64,000 nt of DNA, taken from the NCBI GenBank assembly GCA_963920665.1, contig OY987271.1, positions 6,761,350-6,825,349 of the forward strand. Reading direction: 5' to 3'. Positions 34,044 through 46,584 of the stretch are shown here, piece by piece; positions within the stretch are counted from its first letter, which is position 1; each line of letters begins with the position of its first letter. Below the pieces are notes generated by a model, which saw only the letters and a list, made by a program, of their open reading frames with translations, was not told the origin of the DNA and made no database searches. The DNA comes from Straminergon stramineum. Lineage: Eukaryota; Streptophyta; Bryopsida; Hypnales; Calliergonaceae. The position numbers and the translations under genes were made by a program.

Positions 34044-35580
34044 AAATGAGTTGCACGAATCGATTCAAAAATTTAAGTACTCTTTCAGGTGTGATGGTTG
34101 AGTTTCCTTCACTTATACACACTGTAGTCTTCATTGAACTTGTGCAAAATCTAACAACACCTTCTATAATTTAAACATACTCTCATAGTCTTATCCAAAT
34201 ACCTTTAGAACATTGGATTGGTTGTTATGGAAATTATCTTTTGTGGTACCGTATGGATAATTTTTTTTAATATAATATTTTTTGCATTATTGAACACCTA
34301 GCTAATGCCTAGTGTGAGCCCCTAATTCGTCACCAAAGGCTCATTCTTTTCTTTTTTTTCGTATTTTGTCCTTTTAAATGCACTTTTATATACAAAAAGC
34401 CCCCAAAAGAGTGTAGAACCAAAATAGGAGGGTCACATTCCAATATAGTATTTGGTCTATTTTTAGAATATTATAGTTAAAATGGCTCAACCGCGAGTTG
34501 TAAAGAGGTTAGAACTTAGAATCCAACTAATTGTGGCAAATTGGTCAATTATGAGTGATGGGCACATCAAGCTCAAAACCCCACATGGAAAGGAAATTTC
34601 TAAGCTAGAATTGGTTGAGGGAACCTTGGTAGGGCATAGAGGTCAATTCCCGGAGATAGGTTCCAGTTTCCCCATTCCATCAACGAAATAGCGGAACCCC
34701 AATTGTAGGTTTGTAGATGTTAAAAATACCAAGAAGGGACCGTGGAGGAATCTCAGGTCCAAAGAGGGTGACTCGGGGATAAATCCATGCCCTGGAACCA
34801 ACGGTGAAGTCGGTTTGCCAAGATTCCCTCTAGTGTGGAAGGTTTCCCGGCCACTGATAATTAAACGAGGGGGTGGAAATTTTTCCCCCTGGGTTGATGT
34901 GTAGAGTAAAAATTTGAGCCTACATCTGTGTTGTGGGATTCCATGGGAGTTTCCACGAAAAGTTTCAGAATTTTCCAATAGTCAGAAGATGTCTTTCCGG
35001 ACAGTCAACCGCCCAAACCTGTGATGGGAATTTCCTAGAAATTCTCCAGATAGCGGTAAATTCCCACTAAAAATTAGCATAGCTTCTTTTATGTTAATAA
35101 GCTGACCCAACAAGTTTCACAACATTCCGATAGTCAAAAGTACCCAAACCTATAGCATTCCCCAACAATTAACAAAATTTAAAGTCCACGACGGGTTTGA
35201 CCAACGGAGCGGGAGCACACGAAAGTGGAATGGGGCCCAAGATAGGTCTTGTCTCACTCCCTTGTACCTACTTAGAAGCCTAGGCTAGTTACTTTTTCTA
35301 GAGAAGTCAACCTTCAAAAATTGAGATTTTTCTCGATTTTGGCATTAAGTTGGTACTAGGTTTCGTTGCGATTTCAAAGATAAAAGAGGGGGAGGAAGGT
35401 TTACCTAGACTAAAAATGGTTCTCTGAAGCCAATGGTACTATCCATTTGCGATTCGGAGTTAATCTCCAAAAGTTAGCTTAGTAGGCCAGCATAGAATGA
35501 AAACCTTGAGTTTGGGATGAAAATCCAAGAAGATAAGGTTAACTTAGATGAACGAGGAGAGGTGGGTGCCCGGGAAAGAG

Positions 35581-35587
35581 TATAAAA
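35581..35587 (+). promoter_or_regulatory. TATA box of solo LTR A
   Basis: TATAAAA lies after the conserved GTGCCCGGGAAAGAG box, 1,268 bases from the LTR start. This is a probable retroelement promoter, supported by its conservation in copies B and C. Confidence 0.55.
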
Positions 35588-36102
35588 GGGCACCCTTTAT
35601 CCTCTCTCACCACCCCTTTTTGTGTAATTGGGTCTGTTGGGTCCAATTTATGTTGGAATTGTGGCATTTTTAGCTAGAAACCTTGCAACGGTGTTTTTGG
35701 GGGCACTTTTGGCCATTGTTATTGTTTTCCAAGCTCGTGAGGTCTTTGTGGGTCCCTAGCACCTTGGGTGTGTATAGTTCTAACCTTTCCAAGCTTGAGC
35801 TTGGAAGTTAATTTGTTTACCTTACCTTGTTATTAAAGCTTGTGTGTGGTTATTTTGGTGGGTCCCTTTCGGCCACCCTCTTTGTCTTGTCATTGTACTA
35901 ACCCTAGAGCAACCCCCCATATGACTAGCGATATTGCTTTGGGGGCCTTTAGTTCAAGTCGTTTATGTTAGTAACTCATATCGCTAGCCCTTTGAGTGTC
36001 AAAGGTCCCTTCTCTTTTTTTTTTGTCTTTGTACCTAACATTGACATGGTATCCCTTGGTAAGAGACACAAGGGTGTGAGTGCAGTGGGTCTCACCTACA
36101 TG

Positions 36103-36295
36103 GCAAAGCTTTGAACCCCCTTCGGGTAAAAAGTCTTAGAGGTGCGTTAAAAAGGGGGAATCGACAGCGAAGCTTTGAACCCCCTTGGGATAAAAAGTCC
36201 TAGTAGTGTGTTAAAAAGGAGGAACCGATGGCGAAGCTTTGAACCCCCTTGAGGTAAAAAGTCTTAGCAGTGTCTTAAAACCACCTCACGAGAGA
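36103..36295 (+). repeat. Three tandem units of about 66 bp in solo LTR A
   Basis: Each unit begins AAGCTTTGAACCCCCTT, continues with TAAAAAGTC and ends TTAAAA. The same array occurs in copy C (about 1950-2130, three units) and in shorter form in copy B (about 41509-41590), so it predates the family's spread. Confidence 0.85.
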
Positions 36296-36599
36296 ACTGT
36301 AAGACCACGTGGCCCATCCTTCACAAGGTTTAGTTCTCAAAACGCGTTGGAAGCAAACCAAAGTTTACGTCCCCCCAAAGTAGGAACTATAAGTCAAGAC
36401 TAGTGTAGGGAATAATTAGTGATAATTAGAATAAGATCCTTGCCTAAGCAAGCCTAACCCACCCACCACTAGCAATAACATGACCTTTTAACCCCCCCAT
36501 TTAGAATTTAGCATAAGAAAAACACATCCCAACAACCCAGCACCTAGCCAACCCAACACCCAGCTAGTCTTGATACCCGGAAGGGAGCCAGGCAAGGCC

Positions 36600-36775
36600 G
36601 GACGCTAGGGGGGGCGAGTTATAGTATTGACACTTGGGGAGTCAAGGTCCAGCACCAACGCCTCGGAGGATCGAGGTCCAACAGCGGGCGCCTAGGGGGG
36701 GTCGGATTATAGTACCAACACTTGGGGAGTCGGAGTCCAATAGCGGGCGCCTAGGGGTTGGATTACAGTCTTAGC
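36600..36775 (+). repeat. GC-rich tandem units in solo LTR A
   Basis: Repeated GCGGGCGCCTAGGGG, GGATTATAG and CACTTGGGGAGTC words form two to three units of about 60-100 bases. The array is not conserved in detail in the other copies. Confidence 0.65.
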
Positions 36776-38303
36776 TAGGGAGTTGGAGTTAGAGTATGGG
36801 GGTCCAGGGGTCTAGCAGTCGTAGCAAAGGGAAGAAAAAAGGAGACTGCTAGCCAAGGGCGAAGGAAAGAGAGAAGACACCAACCAAAGGTCTTTGCTAT
36901 CCTAACATAACTCTTGGGGTGGGGAGTCCAACGCCCCATCTCCCTAAAAACTCGCCGAGGCAATCAAAGCAAACAAAGAAAGAAAGAGTAGAGATGGCAA
37001 GAGGCTAGAAGAGTGACAAGAAGTGATAAGAGGGAGGCAACTTGAAGGAATAAGGCGAAGGTAGATAGGATAGGGTGAAATCCTCAAGGCTTACTTAAGC
37101 CCTTAGATTAGAAGTAGGCAATCACCACGAGATTAAGTGTGAGACATAAGTATAGAACGTAAGACGTAGAATGTAAGAAGTAACTCAACCTTGGAGGATG
37201 GGACGACATGTACTTAAGGTTAGTTTAGTAGGTGGGAGCAAGGGTAGTTGGGCCGTTTTAGAGTGTGGGGAGAAAGAAAAGAAAGGAAGAAGAAAAAAAT
37301 AGGAGAAAAAATCAACAATTAAATCCTTGTACCAATTTATTTTATGATTAGAACAGTGGTTCATTGTCTCACAGCACGGGAGTTCATGGCGAAGGAGGTA
37401 GAGCCTTCAGTGGGTTCGAGCAATGACTCAAGTTCTGAGGCATGAGTTAACCCTTTCCAACCCTTCCCTAGGTCTCTAATTGGAAGTTAGTAGCTTGGCC
37501 GAGGCCTACCTCTAGGTCAGACCCTTAGGACTGTAGGTCAGGTCATTTCCAAGGACACAAGCTTAAAGGAGGAGGCCGTGGCTTTCCAAAACCCTAAGGC
37601 ACGCCCAAATCGGGTGAAAATTGAGAAAGTTATTGTTGGATGAAGTTTAGGGCCAAATTGGATGAAGAATAGCTAAGCTCCGAATTTGACAGGGAATTAA
37701 ATGTACTAGGAGGGGGGCTCCCAATTAGGGTCCAGGGACGAAGAGAAAAGTGAATTCCAAAGTATAGGTTAGGAGAAATTAACGGATGAAGTTTGGGTAA
37801 GGCATGGATGAAAATTCAGTAGAAATCCCCGATCAGGGTCTAACTCCAGATCTGGGTAGGAGTAATTCTTTTGAACCATTCCTCGAAATTTTGGATCTTT
37901 TTGAATTGGGGAACTAGGTGTAATATATGGATGAAGTTTCAAGAACTGAGTAGCAATCAAACTTCATCCACCCATAACTTTGGCTAGGAAGGTCGGATAG
38001 GGTCGATTCTTACGTTTTTAGAAATGGTACAAGATGAACTAGAGGCTTTTCAGGATAGTTCTGCCCTGGTACAAGTTCCATCCAAATCATCTAACAAGCC
38101 CTCCATCTGGTCGGTCCAAAACTTTGGAAGTAGTTTAAGCAAATCTTGCAATTTGGGGTCACATAGGCACTTAGTAAAAAGATCCATTGCTTGGAAGGCA
38201 TAGTGGACCACGCTTAGACACCCAAAAGTAGGAGTCACTTAGTCGAAATCTAGAACCTAGTTGTGTTCACAAATGACCAAGGGTGGGTAATTTGGCGCTC
38301 ACA

Positions 38304-38466
38304 CCTAGCCAATAAGAATCTAAATGATTGGCTACCATAAAGGTACAATTTAAAACTCTAATGCACAAAGGATGCCATTCAAGCATCATTGCATCTCATA
38401 GGAGCCAATCTAATAGAGAACCAACCATTCCTAGACAATGAGACAATGCAAGCCAATCTAGTAGGG
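38304..38466. other. Target duplication and flank between the two solo LTRs
   Basis: CCTAG (38304-38308) is the right-hand target duplication of LTR A. The rest is the left part of the DNA into which both LTRs were inserted. Confidence 0.5.
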
Positions 38467-40906
38467 GAGTCATTGTGCAAAGCTTGAACAAAGGAGCAAA
38501 AATTGATGTCACAAGAATTGCTAGTACCCCCTTTGATTAGATTGAACGTCAAGAGACGACATCTACTGTTCCTCACAACCATCAACAAGGTAAAGAACAC
38601 TTAATTGTTCATATGGATGCAATCCAAAAAAGGCACTATGCAAAACTTGTAAAGGTCAATGAGCTGCTTCGAAAACAACTACTTTCTACCATGAGAGCAT
38701 TGGAAATTTCAATGGAAAAATGTAAAGACATTATACACTAGAGGAAATTTGAGGCCTCTACATGCCCGTTTCAGGGCTGGTTCCCACCTGTTCCCTGTGC
38801 TGTTCAGAAATGGTTGGTTGTTGTTAGTCAAAAAAAATAAAATTAGTTCTGATATGCAAAAATGAGTTGAAAATAAAAATAAAAATTTTTCATTTTTCAT
38901 TTTTTTTGATGTGGCACAATGTTGGCTATGTTAGACTACAACAATGTCGCAGTTCTTGTGTTCCCCGCAGCCTAGGAACTCGCAGGCATGTTGAGGCTTC
39001 AAATCCCCCCTAATGCCTTGTTGCAACACAAATGAAGGTATAATCCTCCCAATAAATCTATTGAGTTCACCTTATTCTAAACAATCAGGAGCACATTTAT
39101 AAAAATCTATTTTTGTACTAATTATCATATTAACAAGATTGAAGCCATTATCTTTTTAGATCAAGCAAACTAAGATTGTCAGCAAATTTTTTCTTGGGAG
39201 ATTCTCAAACTCAACAATGTATCCCTTTGATGAGATTCTTTTTGAGGCCACAATGATCTCCTTTGACATTGAAGAGAATGATTCGGCAAAGGTCAAGTTC
39301 TTGAAAGCTTGGGGACCTCTAGGTCCACGTGGTGACCTATTGTGAGCTTCCAATTCATCACTTGAAACTCATAGTTGGGTTTGTTTTTCTGCTTCACGTA
39401 GTTTAGTAAGTAATTAGGTGTAAAAATTCCCCAAAAGAGCCTAAAGCCAAAATTGGTTGTGACATACCAAATTAGATATTTGGCCTCTTTTAGGATTTTA
39501 GGTCTAGTTATTCCTTAGATGCCCACCTATACATAGATTAAGACCACAAACAATGAAAGTTAGTAGATTTAAGTGTAGTTGCCTAACTATGCCCCAGCTT
39601 GCTAAATAGTAGCCCAAATTAGCTAGGAATTGTGTCGAGAGAAGCCTCGTGAGGTCCCTAGAGAGGTCTCTATTTCCTCATCCCACCATTGAAACTGTAG
39701 AGCCCAATTGTTAGCATTATAGGAGTTACGATACCAAGATTGGCTTGTGGAAGAATCTACAAGTCTCGAGCGTGGATTTAGGGCCTAGAGTGTGTTAGGG
39801 GATCGGAAGTGAAATCCATTTGCCAAGATTCCCTCGTATGGAAAAGATTCCTTATTTCTCATGTGATTAGCAGAGGGTAGAATTTATCCTCCCCATCCCT
39901 ACATGTGCAAAGTAAAAATATGAGCTTGCACGGTCATTGTGGAACTTCTTAAAAGGTCCCACAAAAGGCCTCAAGATTTTCTGACTTGCAGAAATATTCT
40001 TTCCGGATAGTCAACCGCCGAAATCCACTATGGGAAATTCGTGGAAATTTCCCAAAGGGTGGTAAAATCTCACTAAAAATCAAATTAGTTTCTTTTATGT
40101 TAATAAGGCTCCCCAACAAGTTTTGTGACGTTTTGATAGCGAGAAGTGCCTAAATCGGAAGATTCTCTCAAGATTTAACAACGTGGCAGTGTGGGCGAGG
40201 AATTGATCGGTGTCTTGGGAGTGTATGTATTCCAAACGAAGTCAATGAAAGATCTTTTCTTACCCCCTTGGAACTTCCAAACCACCTTGGCCAATCAACT
40301 TACTCAAAAAAGGCAACACCAATAAGTTAGATTTTTAACCATTTTTTAATGAGGGATGGCGTTGGGTTTTGACGGGGGTTTTGTGAAGGAAAAAAAGGTG
40401 GGCAATTCTCTTTGACTAAAAATGGCCTTCTGGAACCAACGACACAATCCGTTTTCCAATCGGAGTTAAACTCTAAAAGTTCGAGGTGGACAGTAGAAAA
40501 TTGTAGAAGTCAACACTCATTTAAAGCTCTAGATCTTGTGAAGATTGGGATTAGGATGTTCCCATGCTTGGGAACAAGGTTCCCGTTTAGTTGTCAAGAG
40601 CCTCGCATATTGGGAAATCCCGAGGCAATCTAGGGATTGTCAACACCCTACGTAGGTTCAAATCTTTTAGGAAATCTAGGTTATTTTAAAGTTTTCATGC
40701 TTGGAAACGAGGTTCTCGACTTGTAGAGTAATGGGAGCTTAGTTGTCAACACCTTTGCATGTGGGGAAATCCTGAGGCAATTTAAGGATTGTCAATACCC
40801 TACGTTGGTTCAAATCTTTTAGGAAATCTAGATTTTTAGCATTCCTATCTTTGGGAACAAAGTTCTCGACTTGTAACCTTGAGGGAAACGAGGGTGCCCA
40901 TCCTCC

Positions 40907-40913
40907 TATAAAA
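40907..40913 (+). promoter_or_regulatory. TATA box of solo LTR B
   Basis: TATAAAA is followed by GGGGGCGCCC and the CTTCTCCTCTC stretch shared with copies A and C. Confidence 0.5.
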
Positions 40914-41635
40914 GGGGGCGCCCTTCTCCTCTCAAAACACCCCCATTTTTGTATTTGTATTTGTTGGGGTCCACTTTGATGGAACTTTTGGCGTTTTGCC
41001 CAAAATCTTGGCGATGTTTGTCTTTTTGTTGCTCTCTTTGCTAGTCTTTTGCTCTTTTTTGCTAGTCTTTGCTCTCTTTTGGTAGTTTACTATTCTTTTG
41101 TTCTTTTTTGGTTAGTTTTTTTGCAAGTAGAAGTCTTGGGGTTTCTTTTGTACCTTGTTCCGTTGTTACTAAGTTTTAGGTTCTTTTGTGGTAGTTTTGT
41201 CTTGAACCAGCTCAAGTCTTGAGCTTTTAGTTCTACTAACCTTGGAGAGGGCATTGTGCCTTCTTCCATTAGAATCTTGTGACGTTTTGAAAGATCTTGA
41301 GGGTCATTTGGTTTATTGTACTAACCCTAGAGCCAACCCCCCACCATACCTTGGCGATGCCGCTTTGGGAGGCCTCTAGTTTGTTTTGAATGCTTGCTAA
41401 CTTTGCTATACTAATCCTCGCCACAAGGTGGTGAGAATGTCCTAGGTTCCTATAAAGTGTTCACTTTGTCTTACCTTACTCTTGTCATTGTAGGTCCCGC
41501 CGGGACAACAAAGCTTTGGACCCCTTAGGTCACGAGAGTCTTAGAGTGTGTGTTAAAGTCTTAACAATGGAGAAGCTTTGAACCTACCCAGTGTTCATCT
41601 CCTAAGTTAGTTTGTCCTCAAGTCATATGTCATAG

Positions 41636-41870
41636 AAGGAGGGTAGAGTAGGAAAGAGATAGAGGGGTAGAATAGGAAGAAGATAGAGGAAGGATAGAGT
41701 AGGAAAGAAAATAGAGGGAGGGTAGAGTAGGAAGAGAATAGAAGGAGAGTAGAGTAGGAAAGAGATAGAGGAAGGGTAGGATAGGAAAGAGATAGAAGAA
41801 AAGTAGAGTAGGAAAAGGATAGAAGGAGGGCAGAGTAGGAAAGAAGAAAGGAAGAATAGAAGGAGGCCGA
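41636..41870 (-). repeat. Purine-rich tandem array in solo LTR B
   Basis: About nine imperfect units of roughly 26 bases built from GGGTAGAGTAGGAAAGAGATA. The strand asymmetry is extreme, with almost only A and G on the plus strand. The open frame on the opposite strand (FYLFPILPF-type repeats) is an artefact of the array. Confidence 0.85.
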
Positions 41871-43824
41871 GGCCTAGGGGTGGGTAGCACCTTTAGAACC
41901 AAGAGTCAGTTCAAATCTAGCTTCAAAATCATAGAGTAGACGTTGAGGGGGTTCCGTGGGTATAAAATACACCCCAAACCGACTCATAACAAGGAAGTTA
42001 TGAGCGGATGAAGTTTGGGATCCAAAATGGATGAAGTCGGGTGAGATTCATCCATCCACACCCAAACTTGGAACTTGCATATCAATTAATAGTTTAGGGT
42101 TAGTGTCCAAAAATCAGGAACATTCAAGTTAGGAAAGGGGTCCAAAAGGATGGATGAAGTTTAGGCAACCTCTTTGAAGGCTAAACTTCATCTGGTTGTA
42201 GCTCCTTGTAAGAACATCCGATTTCCAAGAACATTAGGTTTTTTGAAATGGTATAAATTGATCTTCAAGTTAGTAGTAGTAGACTTGGGCCACTTTTAGT
42301 TCACTAGGAAGTCACAGTAGTCAAGGGATCAAGGTATTAACCCTACAATTAGGATAGTTTGGGGTTCATGGTGAACTATAGGACTTATGAGGCTTAGAAA
42401 AGATCCATTTCTTGGAAGGCACAATGGATCGACGTTAGGCACCCATTAGAATAGAGTTCACCCCCAAAATACTAGACCCTAGTTGTATTCGTATGTTTGC
42501 CAAAGGTGTGCAAATATCCGCTTACACCTATCAAGAATGGTTAACAAAAATGTGAGGGACCGCAGAAGCAGCTTGGTCCAAGATGCCAAAATGGAGCTTT
42601 TCAAGAAGGTAGGTTGTCTTAAGCCAAAGAAGAATGTTTTTCATCAAGAATTCGAACAATGGTTTGATGAGCTTAAGAGCGATCATGAAGGTATATATGA
42701 ATTTGATGTGTTCAGTTTAAAGGTACAAATTATTAGGTTTAGGTTTCTTATCACCTCACACCTCAACATGTGTTAATAGCTTGTAGACAGTGTGCTTCCT
42801 AAACACATTTGTGTAAAAAGAACAAAAAAAAAAGTGTTCAAGTTAGTTAATATACACTCCTTTTGGGAACCATGGAAGAAAAAATCCCTCCCTACCCTCT
42901 TAGGTCACCAAGTATCAATCCTATATAAATATCTCCTAATTAATAGGATAATCTTAAATACACAACACTTCATTATTATTTGATGGACAAGCTTAATTAC
43001 TACTTGTTGGCTTTGAGTTTTCCTCCTCGGCTGGACGCTAGGTGCCTATGGTGCCAAATGAAGATGTGAATCTTGCAACTTGTACTCAATTTGGTGTTAT
43101 TTAATTTGTGTTTTGTTTTGAAGGTAACAAATATAGGATTCAAATGCACAAGTTTGGCTTCACAAATCCTTTCGGTTGTTTTGGAAGTGATGCAGTGTAT
43201 GGGGCAATTGCACATGCAATGATTGGAGAATGCTATGATTTGCATGGCGTTGTTGAAATCACAAAAGAGCAAGGTGGATTCTTCTTGTGTGTTGTCAATT
43301 TTGCATGACACATTTTTTCTTGTATTTTTGAGGCATTCTCTATTAGATTTTGTACTTTGATTTTGGTTTTGGAAGTGGAACTAGAGCTTACAATCCATGC
43401 TTACATATTAAATTACTTTGGATACTACTAAGAATTTCTACTCTCAAAGACTTGACTCTTTGGTTTTGTATTTGTTTTCACCTAGAGGTAGTAATACTGG
43501 GGAAGACATTTAAACCCTGGACATGTCTATTGTGAGATTACAAATGAAGATAGCCGAAGCAAAATTAATTGAAGAATCCTAAGCATGAGGAGAATTTGCT
43601 TAGTTGACAAGATTGTAGTTGATGACCTTGAATTTGATGACTGAAATCTTCACTCCATGATTTATTTCAAATGGTGTGTATGTGTATGGCTGTTTTCATG
43701 AAGTTTGTGGTCTCAATTTGATAGTCTTTGATAATTTACCCTATTTTGTACCACAAAGATGGCTCTGGAATGTGATTATGGTAATCATGAAAGTACAACA
43801 AATTTCTTTGTTGTGACAACACTA

Positions 43825-44560
43825 CAAGAAAACAAGTGTTTTATGACTACAAAAATATGATTGAGGATGACTGGCGACTATTCGTAGTCATATTTTTGGA
43901 GGCCAACTCTTTGAAAAAAAATATGACTACAAATATGACTGCTAGTCATGTTTTGGCCTTGTACGTTGCGGGCGTAAAGTATATGTTCGGTGGGAACTCC
44001 AAAATACTTCATAGAGCTTCATAGGGAACATGTTTGGAGAACGCACAGTCATATTTATTATTCATATTTTTGCATCAATCATATTTTGTAGTCATATTTT
44101 TATGATAGTCAGATTTTTTTCTTTTGGGCAGCTTGAAGAAAATTTGGGCGGGAAATATATTTGGAGAGTGCTAAATCATATTTTGTAGTCATATTTTTGA
44201 GTTAGTCATATTTTTATGATAGTCACATTTTTTTTCTTTTGGGTAGCTTGAAGAAAATTTGGATGGAGATTATATTTGGAGAGTGCTAAATCATATTTGC
44301 CAGTCATAATTTCACTTTAGTCATACTTTGCAGTCATATTTTTGAGTCAGTCATATTTTGTACATATTTTTATGATAGTCACATTTTCTTTCTTTTGGGT
44401 AGCTTGAAGAAAATTTGGGCGGGAAATATATTTGGAGAGTACTAAATCATATTTGCTAGTCATAATTTCACTTTAGTCATACTTAGCAGTTGTATTTTTG
44501 AGTCAGTCATATTTTGTAGACACATTTCTTTGGTAGTTATTTTTTTTTTCTTTGATGGGA
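43825..44560 (+). mobile_element. One end of a second CACTA-like element with subterminal repeats
   Basis: CACTACAAGAAAACAAGTG at about 43828 is a classic CACTA/EnSpm terminus. It is followed by many copies of TAGTCATATTTT-type words and by three to four larger units (about 120-160 bases) that include TTTTGGGTAGCTTGAAGAAA and ATATTTGGAGAGTGCTAAATC. No matching opposite end and no transposase were found, so this is a truncated or single-ended remnant. Confidence 0.7.
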
Positions 44561-45109
44561 GCCTAAAGAAAAGGTTGGCAATCTAAGATGGGTCTTCTAT
44601 ATTTTGCCCCTAGAGGCCATTCCTTGGGATGACTTTGTTTAATACCTATTAAAAAAAATTCTTTTCTTTTGTATAATGTGTCTATTACAGAATTAATGTC
44701 CAAATAATTTAGGATGGCACATGTTTATATTTCAATTAATATATTTCAAATTTTCATAGGAATTAAAAAAGGAATAGAGAAGAATAAAACAATTAATAAT
44801 AGGAGATAATCATTTTTTATTTGAGTATTTTAGAAAAAATTAGAGAGGAATAAAAGCCTATGGACAAACCAAAGCATTAAGGCAGGACTAAGCTTGAGAA
44901 TCCAAGATAGAAATCGGGCCTGCCTTGATTCACTATTGGAATTTGTTGTGGAATTGACTAATTATGTTAATTGATTGTGATGGCTAATGCAAAGCGGAAT
45001 TTAATGCATTTGAACTAGTGATGTAGATTGAAGGCTATAGAGTTTAGAAAAATTACTTGAAGATTGAGAAAAATCTAATCCAAAGAGAAGAAAGAAGTAG
45101 GGTTGACAG
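44561..45109. other. AT-rich spacer, nothing identified
   Basis: No gene or structured repeat is supported here. Confidence 0.4.
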
Positions 45110-45330
45110 GGTGTCCGGACGTCCGCGTCTGCGACCCCCTAGACGTCCTGTGACATTCGAGAAATTTGTTTTTTATCTTGAGGTAATTTCCCGTCCATGA
45201 CCCCGTCCGCACCGCTGTCTACAGTTTCTGCAGCCTGCCCGCCCATCCGCGATCCCGTCTGCGGATTCTGGATCCCGTCCGCAGTCTCTCGAGCCCATCC
45301 GCCAACCCGTTCGACCACTTAAGACCCCCC
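45110..45330. repeat. GTCCG-rich island 1
   Basis: A GC-rich patch in AT-rich DNA, opening CAGGGTGTCCGGACGTCCG and then repeating CCCGTCCGC, CCCATCCGC and CCCGTCTGC words. It lies downstream of the kinase-like gene and may be the 3' terminal region of the element that carries it. Confidence 0.6.
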
Positions 45331-46584
45331 GAATTTAGTCTCTATCATTATTTTTTTATTCTAAGATAATTTCTAATGCGATTTTGTTTTTGAAATTTAG
45401 TACAATTCATGCTCATTTCTAAGAGTCCTTAGCAATGAACAAAAAGAACATTGCAATTTACAAATTTTTAAAGAGAAAAGTCATTTATTTTCATAATTCA
45501 TTTTCAAGTGCTGCTATAGAATTTCAAAGGATTTTTTTAATAAATATACAAAGAACCGGTACTCAAAATAACAAATTAATTATGGTTTCGGGTTTAGGAA
45601 AATATTGGACACATATACATTTTGTAACCCATTCATTTAGAGCTTAATTTCCTATTTTCCTTTGTTCATTTTATGAAAACAATGCAATGAAAAAAAAATT
45701 GAGGGTCTAAATTGGAAACCCAAAGGCTTCTAAAAATCCAAGTGCCGTAAAGTACTAAAGTCCTCAACCTTTTTGAAAAAACACTAAAATTGAATCACTC
45801 TCTTTGTTTTTCGATTTCACTTCATGAATTACGTTAGAATTTTGTTTGAATTGATAAAATCATTTGCTATCGGAAAATTCTCTTAAAAAAAAACCATATA
45901 ACAATTTAATCTCAAAATTACATGCCAACAAAAATACGGACATACGGTCACATGCTTCATGTTTGCTTCCAAAGATTTCAGGTGAATAAGATACAACTTC
46001 CTTTTTCAAACAAATCATTTATATAAATTACTTTAAAATCCTTCATTGTAAATTTGTGATGAATTTACTAATTACGTCTCTTCATAGTTGATACATTATA
46101 AGTATAGATACTAAAGCACTAAAACCACAATTGCTTTAACGGGTCATCATGATAATTCAAATATCAATGAAATTGTTGGAACACAACTTCTAAGAAGGTC
46201 CAAGTAATTCCATATCATAAATGAAATGGTCTTCTTCCAAGACTTATTCCAAATGAAATTGAACGGGCTCAGAAACTTTTGCACCCACACATCATACATC
46301 ATGCAATTTGTCATACAAGCTTGTCAACTAAATAGCCATCTACATTCAAGAACAAATATTTCACTTTGCACTCAAACAAGAGATATTTTTGATTTGTCAA
46401 AAATTGATATTCATTCAAAAACAATTCAAATACATTGAAAAATTCAAAATGTATGTCTAATTTCACATATATTGACATACTCTAGGGGTGCATATATACT
46501 AAGCAATCTACATGCATAAATTTGAAGTTCTACATTTATTAAATATTTATAAAACTCTATATAGTACACTCTTGCCCTATATTA
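45331..46584. other. AT-rich spacer, nothing identified
   Basis: No gene is supported; the open frames at 45435-45647 and 46226-46438 are AT-biased and lack motifs. Confidence 0.4.

Larger units (their letters stand above)
34313..38303 (+). mobile_element. Solo LTR A, 3,991 bp, with perfect 5-bp target duplication
   Basis: The left end TGTGAGCCCC is mirrored by the right end GGCGCTCACA, giving TG..CA termini. CCTAG flanks it on both sides (34308-34312 and 38304-38308), so both boundaries are firm. No retroviral genes lie in or beside it. A TATA box at 35581-35587 follows GTGCCCGGGAAAG. Tandem arrays occur at 36103-36295 and 36600-36775. Solo LTRs arise by recombination between the two LTRs of a full element. 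A unit of about 4 kb is long for a plant LTR. Confidence 0.9.
39341..42526 (+). mobile_element. Solo LTR B, 3,186 bp, inserted in an exon
   Basis: It begins TGTGAGCTTC and ends GCTTACA. CCTAT flanks it on both sides (39336-39340 and 42527-42531), a perfect 5-bp target duplication. It aligns with solo LTR A over the start, the AAGATTCCCTC region, the promoter, the AAGCTTTG units and the end, with deletions relative to A. No retroviral gene is present. It splits an open frame. Confidence 0.88.
38467..43311 (+). pseudogene. Unrecognised multi-exon gene interrupted by solo LTR B
   Basis: Three plus-strand coding-like pieces share direction. Piece 1 (38467-38741) has SLNKGAKIDVTRIAST, one TAG stop, and a helical end (MRALEISMEKCKDIIH). 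Piece 2 starts after an acceptor-like TTTTTAG at 39160, contains SKFFLGRFSNSTMYPFDEIL and is cut at GPRGDL by LTR B (39341-42526); the same frame resumes at 42532 with RMVNKNVRDRRSSLVQDAKM and runs to about 42720. Piece 3 (about 43128-43308) has YRIQMHKFGFTNPFGCFGSD and a stop codon. Removing the LTR and one CCTAT copy leaves a continuous frame across the site. I do not know the family. It could be a host gene or a transposon gene; whether the three pieces belong together is inference. Confidence 0.5.

Noticed and set aside
41630..41902. Minus-strand frame rich in Phe, Leu and Pro
   Set aside because: It is the complement of a purine-rich tandem array inside solo LTR B.
34313..42526. One LTR retrotransposon with two LTRs and a 1-kb interior
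   Set aside because: Each LTR has its own perfect target duplication (CCTAG, CCTAT), so they are separate solo insertions.
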